A DNA stretch of 64,000 nucleotides from Diphasiastrum complanatum (taxonomy: Eukaryota; Streptophyta; Lycopodiopsida; Lycopodiales; Lycopodiaceae): the NCBI GenBank assembly GCA_029204225.1, contig CM055095.1:75407672-75471671 (forward strand). Reading direction: 5' to 3'. Shown here in pieces: positions 59,461 to 64,000 of the stretch (the first letter of the stretch is position 1; the number at the start of each line of letters is the position of its first letter). The translations under genes and the position numbers were made by a program. The notes under the pieces are model-generated. The model searched no databases. It was not told where the DNA came from and saw nothing but the letters and a program-made list of their open reading frames with translations.

Positions 59461-59472
59461 TGGTATCAGAGC
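59461..59472 (+). promoter_or_regulatory. Primer-binding site of family Y
   Basis: TGGTATCAGAGC, after GGAATTTCAACT. Confidence 0.92.
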
Positions 59473-60265
59473 ATCAGGGTGATGCAAGTATGCACGATTC
59501 GGTGGAGCTATGGGATAGCGTCTTTCACTAAGAAAAAAAGCACTCGGAGTGTCTCAGGAGAGAGGACTCCATACGGGATATCGACAGTCCAGATGGCGGG
59601 AGACAGCAAAGTTCCTTCGATCGGAGCTTTGGGGAAGATCATAATGATCGTCTAGGTGACTTTCAGGGAGAATTTACGGAAAATCTTGCAGTTTCGGTGG
59701 TTTCGGGAAAATCATCGACAGTGGGTTCAGAATTCACTGTGTTGACAGCCGTTTGACGCAACAGGGCTGCATGAGAATGCAAAGAGCAGTGATGGAGAGC
59801 CATGGCAATTTATAGGAGCAAATTTGGTTGAAAACGGAGGAAATTTGAGAAATTTCCAGTTTCATGGGGTGTTGACGGATTTCTAAAAAATTCTGCTTGT
59901 TTGTAGTCAATACCGCATCAATCAAAGAGCCGTAAATTGCATTAGATGCCTTGAGGTAGGGCGACCTCATCCAGGTAGGGAGCTGCAAGAAGATCTCAGT
60001 ATAAGACTGAGCAGAGCCCAAGAAACCTCCAGTCTTCTATCTGCTAGGGTTTTCTTCAAGGCAACAACCCTGGTTCTCTCTCAATAGAAAGCAGATTTTG
60101 TTGCTGTAGAAGTAGAAGGCAGGGCACCCTGGTACTATGTGGATGCTAGCAAAAGGCCGTGGGTGGCCGTGGAGAGGCAAGCATGCTAGAGCATATCTTC
60201 TTGAAGACATCCATAGCTATGAGAGAGAACCAGGGTTTTTGCCCTGAAAAAAACCCTAGCAGTGT
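59473..60265 (+). mobile_element. Leader of family Y copy 2 and undefined interior
   Basis: The first 190 bp match the copy 1 leader. The rest has no gag motif. A 42-bp inverted repeat (60041-60082 and 60220-60262, CTGCTAGGGTTTT.TTCA..GCAA.AACCCTGG) ends precisely where the Z gag resumes, so it may mark the right end of the inserted sequence. Confidence 0.6.
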
Positions 60266-60633
60266 TGACTCATCATTCAATGCTTTCATCCTCAAAATAA
60301 AAGTACTTGGACTTTCTTCACTCTTTTGCAAACAAGAAAAGATTTGTCTTCTTAGAGTCAACACTATAGAACTAGACTTGGATTCATAAAGCTTCTTCAA
60401 TGAATCCCAAGCCTCACTTGATGAAGTACACTTACCAACTTCCTTGAGAAACTCATTGGTAACATTCATTTTGATCATGTGTAGAGCCCTTTTGGCCCTC
60501 TTATCATGCCTCAATTGTTCTTGTTGTGTTGCTAGTCTCTCCTCCAAACCTACAACAATATCCAAAACATCATTCATCTCAAGAAGTGATTCCATCCTCA
60601 CTTTCTACAATGAATAGTTACTTGAGGTAATCA
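60266..60633 (-). pseudogene. Element Z: gag N-terminal half
   Basis: Minus strand: TSSNYSL*KVRMESLLEMND (stop in place of the usual Trp), VLDIVVGLEERLATQQEQLR, DKRAKRALHMIKMNVTNEFL, SSSEAWDSLKKLYESKSSS and FILRMKALNDES, after which the family Y insertion begins at about 60265. The gag C-end, knuckle and protease site are missing on the far side, so the insertion came with, or was followed by, a deletion. Confidence 0.9.
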
Positions 60634-61131
60634 TTAGAGGAGTTTCAAAATTAAAAAAAGACTCTTCCTAAAGATGCTTTTTATTTTTTTCTTAGTTTCA
60701 TCCGCCATGTGGCCCAATGAAATTGCATATATTTGAAATCTACGTAACGTAAATAGAAATAATAAAGTTATAAAAATCAACTTTTAAAAATTTTGAATTT
60801 GCCACCGGGCAGGATGGGAAAATGCTATTGGTGGATAGTGTCTGCCCTGAACGTGTGAATATGCCTGACAACATTGTCTATAGTTAATTATTTAACCACA
60901 CCGGTTAATATGCTCATAAATTTCAAACTACACAGGTTTGCCAACAGTAAGTCATCACATGCATAGGAATTGGTGACATGCATCACAGTTAGACAATAAG
61001 CATAGTTACCACATGTTGTTACTATTGTGGTCCAGTTATCCATTCACATTGAATAAGTATCATAAAACATTGAGTCGATTTGGCATTTTATAGATTTGAG
61101 AATTTGGCGCTAAACTTTGGAAGCAATCGGT
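60634..61131. other. Stretch with no recognised feature
   Basis: AT-rich; no motif or repeat edge seen. Confidence 0.45.
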
Positions 61132-62261
61132 ATGGCCAGGAGACCAAGATCTAAAATTGAATTAGTGATTCTTCACAATGAAAAGGATGATGCTTGATTT
61201 TGATAACCAACAAGATATATAAAAAACTCATGGGTTCTACTGCATCCATCCTCAAAAGGCATGTTTAGACCAAAAACGAAAACAAAGATGACATTCAAAT
61301 CATATTGAAAAGCAAAGATCCTTGACTTTATGACTTCTCCAGGAGGGCAATCAATCTCAGAAGTCTTGGTTCAACATGTCTATATGCATTCGGAGTTGTA
61401 TCTACAAGATTTCAATATTCATGATCGCCAAAAATGTAACTGTAAGTTTAAAAAAAATTGGGATCTTTATTATAACATTCATGCTTTTGAAACTTGTTGA
61501 AATCATATCAGTTATCATATATGTATTGCATTCTTGCAGATTTATATCCATCCAACATAAGCAAATGGGAGCCAACACAATCCCTAGCAGGTATATTGGA
61601 TGTGATTCATTCGGATATTGGAAAATTACAATACAGAGGAAGAACTTCTAAGGAGCTTACAGATAGTGGTATATTTTTCTATAAGTCCAAGTACATTCCA
61701 GATATGCATGGAGGTTTCGGAAAGCTTGAAGATATACCACTACCACATTTTGGAAGTGATGAATGGCTTGCACCTAATAGTATGGTGTCAGAATCTTATA
61801 GATAAAAATTACTTTTAGATTTGAAAAACTCAATGAAAGCTAGCACTGGATCAAAAGTCAATAGACTAAGTTGGTTCCTATTCTTATATGTATTTGTAGA
61901 TTTTTTTTCAAATGCAAATGTTCGTAGAACACCAACATTATTTCTTTGAAAGGAAGTGCCAGATGACACTCTTTCAGATCTGATGGATGTGGGTTGGGAA
62001 TGCAAGGTAGTTGGAGATATTGAATGTAGAATTAAGAAATCATCTACGATATTTTGTAATTGCATTGCAAGACAAATGCTTAGTCTTACATTCAGTTACC
62101 AGAGATGGAAACGAATAAGTGGGAGATGGATGCCACTCGATCAAGATCTTCAAATGGATGATTACACAGATAAAAAAGAAATCCACATTTTCAACAATGA
62201 AGATATGCTAACTACAATTATAGTGGAGGATCATTGGAGCTCGAGTTATATCTGGTCTTAA
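61132..62261 (+). pseudogene. Spliced gene model of unknown family, partly decayed
   Basis: The first block starts ATG-ARRPRSKIELVILHNEKDDA, then has TGA, TGA and TAA in place of residues that are open at 25366, then SWVLLHPSSKGMFRPKTKTK and KILDFMTSPGGQSISEV. A clean model follows: the exon to 61441 joins 61540 (intron GTAAGT..TTGCAG, 98 bp) and keeps frame into YLYPSNISKWEPTQSLAGIL, GKLQYRGRTSKELTDSGIFF and DIPLPHFGSDEWLAPN. A second intron (61780-61956) leads into DDTLSDLMDVGWECKVVGDI to the stop at 62259. I do not recognise the protein. It converges on the Ulp1-like gene. Confidence 0.5.
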
Positions 62262-62760
62262 TGCACAATAAAATTCTACCAGAACACTTCGGATTCATTA
62301 TCAAAGGAAAGCTCGTAAGATTTTGATCTGATTTGCAAATCAGTCAATGATCATATATGTAACTTTATTAGAGAATAGACAAATTAACAAGTTGCTTATC
62401 TTTCATGCAAATACAAAAAAGACAGGAAAACACAACACCCTGCAAGGATCTTCCAACAGATATTAGCATTGTAGAAGAACAATGAAAATCCATACAATCA
62501 ATTGTACAAATTGGTATCTGTATTCAATAAAAGATCACTTGAACTTGGGGATTTTGTACATCTGTTCAAATGATTTTGTTTCTGTATGTCTATATCTCTA
62601 TAATTCTATTTCTATATGTTTATATGTCTATCTATTCAGCTTGGGTATTTACAAATTGCCCAGTCTCATTCAAAATCTGAACATCGTTTGGCTTAGATGG
62701 CCCAACATCAGTCTTTGGTCTATCAGTTGACCAGGCCAATAGACTAAGAATGATCTCCTG
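62262..62760. other. Intergenic stretch between converging genes
   Basis: No motif; T-rich short repeats of TATATCTATA type near 62590-62640. Confidence 0.45.
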
Positions 62761-63971
62761 TCAAAATCTGTACACTTCGCCAGCGATATAATCACTGAGG
62801 GCAAACTGCAATAAACACTATATTAGATGAATATTAATAACAAACAATAGTTTACATAAAGATAAAATAGAAAGGGCTAATAACTCACCTTCGAAATATC
62901 AACATCCTCCTGAAGATTGTACCACTGGAAAAATAACTTTGCATTGTATAGAGTACACCATGCACAGCTAAATGAGTCATTTTGATGGCGTGTCTACAAT
63001 ACATTCAATTGATTAATAATGTGATGAAGGTACTAATGCTTAACAATGATGATAAACAAAAATACACCAGAAATGTTCAATGATTATCTCAATGCTCACA
63101 TTTTCACATTTTTATGCCGTGGGATTCTCTATTGGAAAATATTTACATATTTCCAGCAACAGCGAGTCAATATTCTTATGTGTATTGCTGGCAGAATTCA
63201 TCTTTACACAAAGAAGATTTACAATATTATTATCTGTGATTTTTACAAAAATTACAATTAAGCTCCAGTGATCACTACAAAAAATCATGAAGAATGTCAT
63301 TAGATAAACGATACGATAATTACAAGTAAAGAAGTAGACAAGTAATGAATTTGACAAATAAAGAGGTAGACATACTTGGTATGATATGGCATCAACAAAA
63401 ACCTCACAGCAGGTGAGCAAGCACCAAGGATACAGTGTGATAAAGTGTCGTTGTTGTCCTTGATGCCTTGCAGGAAAAAATTGTTGAGAAGCGCCACTAC
63501 TTTCATTGAAACCCTTGCTATATCATACTGTAGTAAGGGAAGACCAGCCTCAATCATTGGATCGCTAATAGAGGCCCTTCTATCCTTCATCTGCAAGAAA
63601 TCTGGAATTTTAAAACTAAGAGTAAAACCAATCTCTTCTATTTGGAAGAGGATTGGCATGCCGATACTATCTATCGCATCTAAAATATCTTTCTCAAACT
63701 TTAAATAATCATCAGAATCTAAATATGATATAGGTTTGACATTAACGGGAGTAGGCAGGAGAGTATCTACAATGGAGGGAATGTCCAAAATTTTTGTGGC
63801 CGAATCAACCACAATATCAAGAGCTACAATATTTACAATTCCATCATCTCGAGATGTGGAAGCTTGGAGGGTCATACGTCGGATCTTTTTGGGAGCCTGA
63901 GAAGAGGATGGCTTGCTTCGAGGCGTTTAAAATGCTCAATGTAGTTTCGGACAGACTCTTTGCGACGCATC
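62761..63971 (-). CDS. Ulp1-like (peptidase C48) cysteine protease gene, partial
   Basis: Minus-strand spliced model. The exon ending at 63376 codes KPSSSQAPKKIRR, an unknown N-terminal part and AVRFLLMPYHT. Splicing over 63275-63375 (GTATGT..TGTAG) joins it to exon 2 as PYHT-N-DHWSLI, the Ulp1 His box. Exon 2 goes on to LLLEICKYFPIE; the usual LHLDS Asp is not found (NLLCVKM in its place). Exon 3 (62889-62993) reads TRHQNDSFSCAWCTLYNAKL, with Gln and the nucleophile Cys six apart as in Ulp1; it joins exon 4 (62761-62805, FALSDYIAGEVYRF, stop) across an 83-bp intron. The join of exons 2 and 3 is unresolved and may hide a break. A possible start at 63971 (MRRKESVRNY) is out of frame with the main exon. 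C48 domains occur both in host deSUMOylases and in plant transposons; I cannot tell which this is. Confidence 0.6.
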
Positions 63972-64000
63972 TTGATATGAGTAATTTGAATGAATGGGCT
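63972..64000. other. Window edge
   Basis: Too short to interpret; probably 5' sequence of the Ulp1-like gene. Confidence 0.4.

Overview
This is a window of plant nuclear genomic DNA, AT-rich and dominated by LTR retrotransposon debris. The evidence is the nested Ty1/copia relics with plant-type primer-binding sites (TGGTATCAGAGC, complementary to initiator tRNA-Met) and purine tracts before LTR starts. Two or more Ty3/gypsy scraps, long CT and AC microsatellites, degenerate TTTAGGG-like tracts and spliced host-type exons agree with this. I cannot name the species; the density of old, stop-ridden elements suggests a large, repeat-rich land-plant genome.

Layout. 0-3.2 kb: minus-strand copia RT/RNase H relic abutting an LTR start and an uncertain gag scrap. 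3.6-4.3 kb: microsatellites. 5.4-7.2 kb: a 1.8 kb palindromic LTR-like structure holding a 482-bp tandem array. 7.2-11.1 kb: the minus-strand copia element (A) that structure terminates, joined to an integrase piece of another family. 11.2-18.4 kb: three LTRs of one family (X), two of them bracketing a pol-less mini-element; between them lie an LTR with leader of family Y and telomere-like tracts. 20.0-22.8 kb and 55.3-58.0 kb: two diverged same-direction copies of a 2.7-kb unit with no recognised gene but two strongly conserved inverted arms. 25.4-29.2 kb: copia element B. 30.8-32.7 kb: 3' end of copia element G with a long repeat-bearing LTR. 33-36.8 kb: minus-strand Ty3/gypsy-like relics. 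37.5-39.5 kb: a broken gene with an FCP1/NIF-type HAD domain behind a Gln/Asp-rich N-terminal frame. 41.2-43.7 kb: minus-strand copia C. 44.0-53.6 kb: a nest in which copia F lies in copia E, E in copia D, and D beside a Ty3/gypsy protease scrap. 58.2-60.6 kb: minus-strand copia Z split by a family Y LTR and leader. 61.1-64.0 kb: two converging spliced gene models, the minus one carrying a Ulp1-like (C48) cysteine protease signature.

How it fits together. No retroelement here looks autonomous: every gag/pol has stops, frameshifts or deletions, several hitting catalytic residues (YVDD to YVND in C, YVDD to YAYD in A, the second integrase Asp to Asn in B, loss of the protease Asp in E). The non-retroelement content of most interest is the Ulp1-like gene, an ORF block shared by 25.4 kb and 61.1 kb, the NIF-like pseudogene, and the duplicated hairpin locus. 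I saw no tRNA, rRNA, CRISPR or prokaryotic feature. All homology calls are from motif reading by eye; none was checked by a database search.
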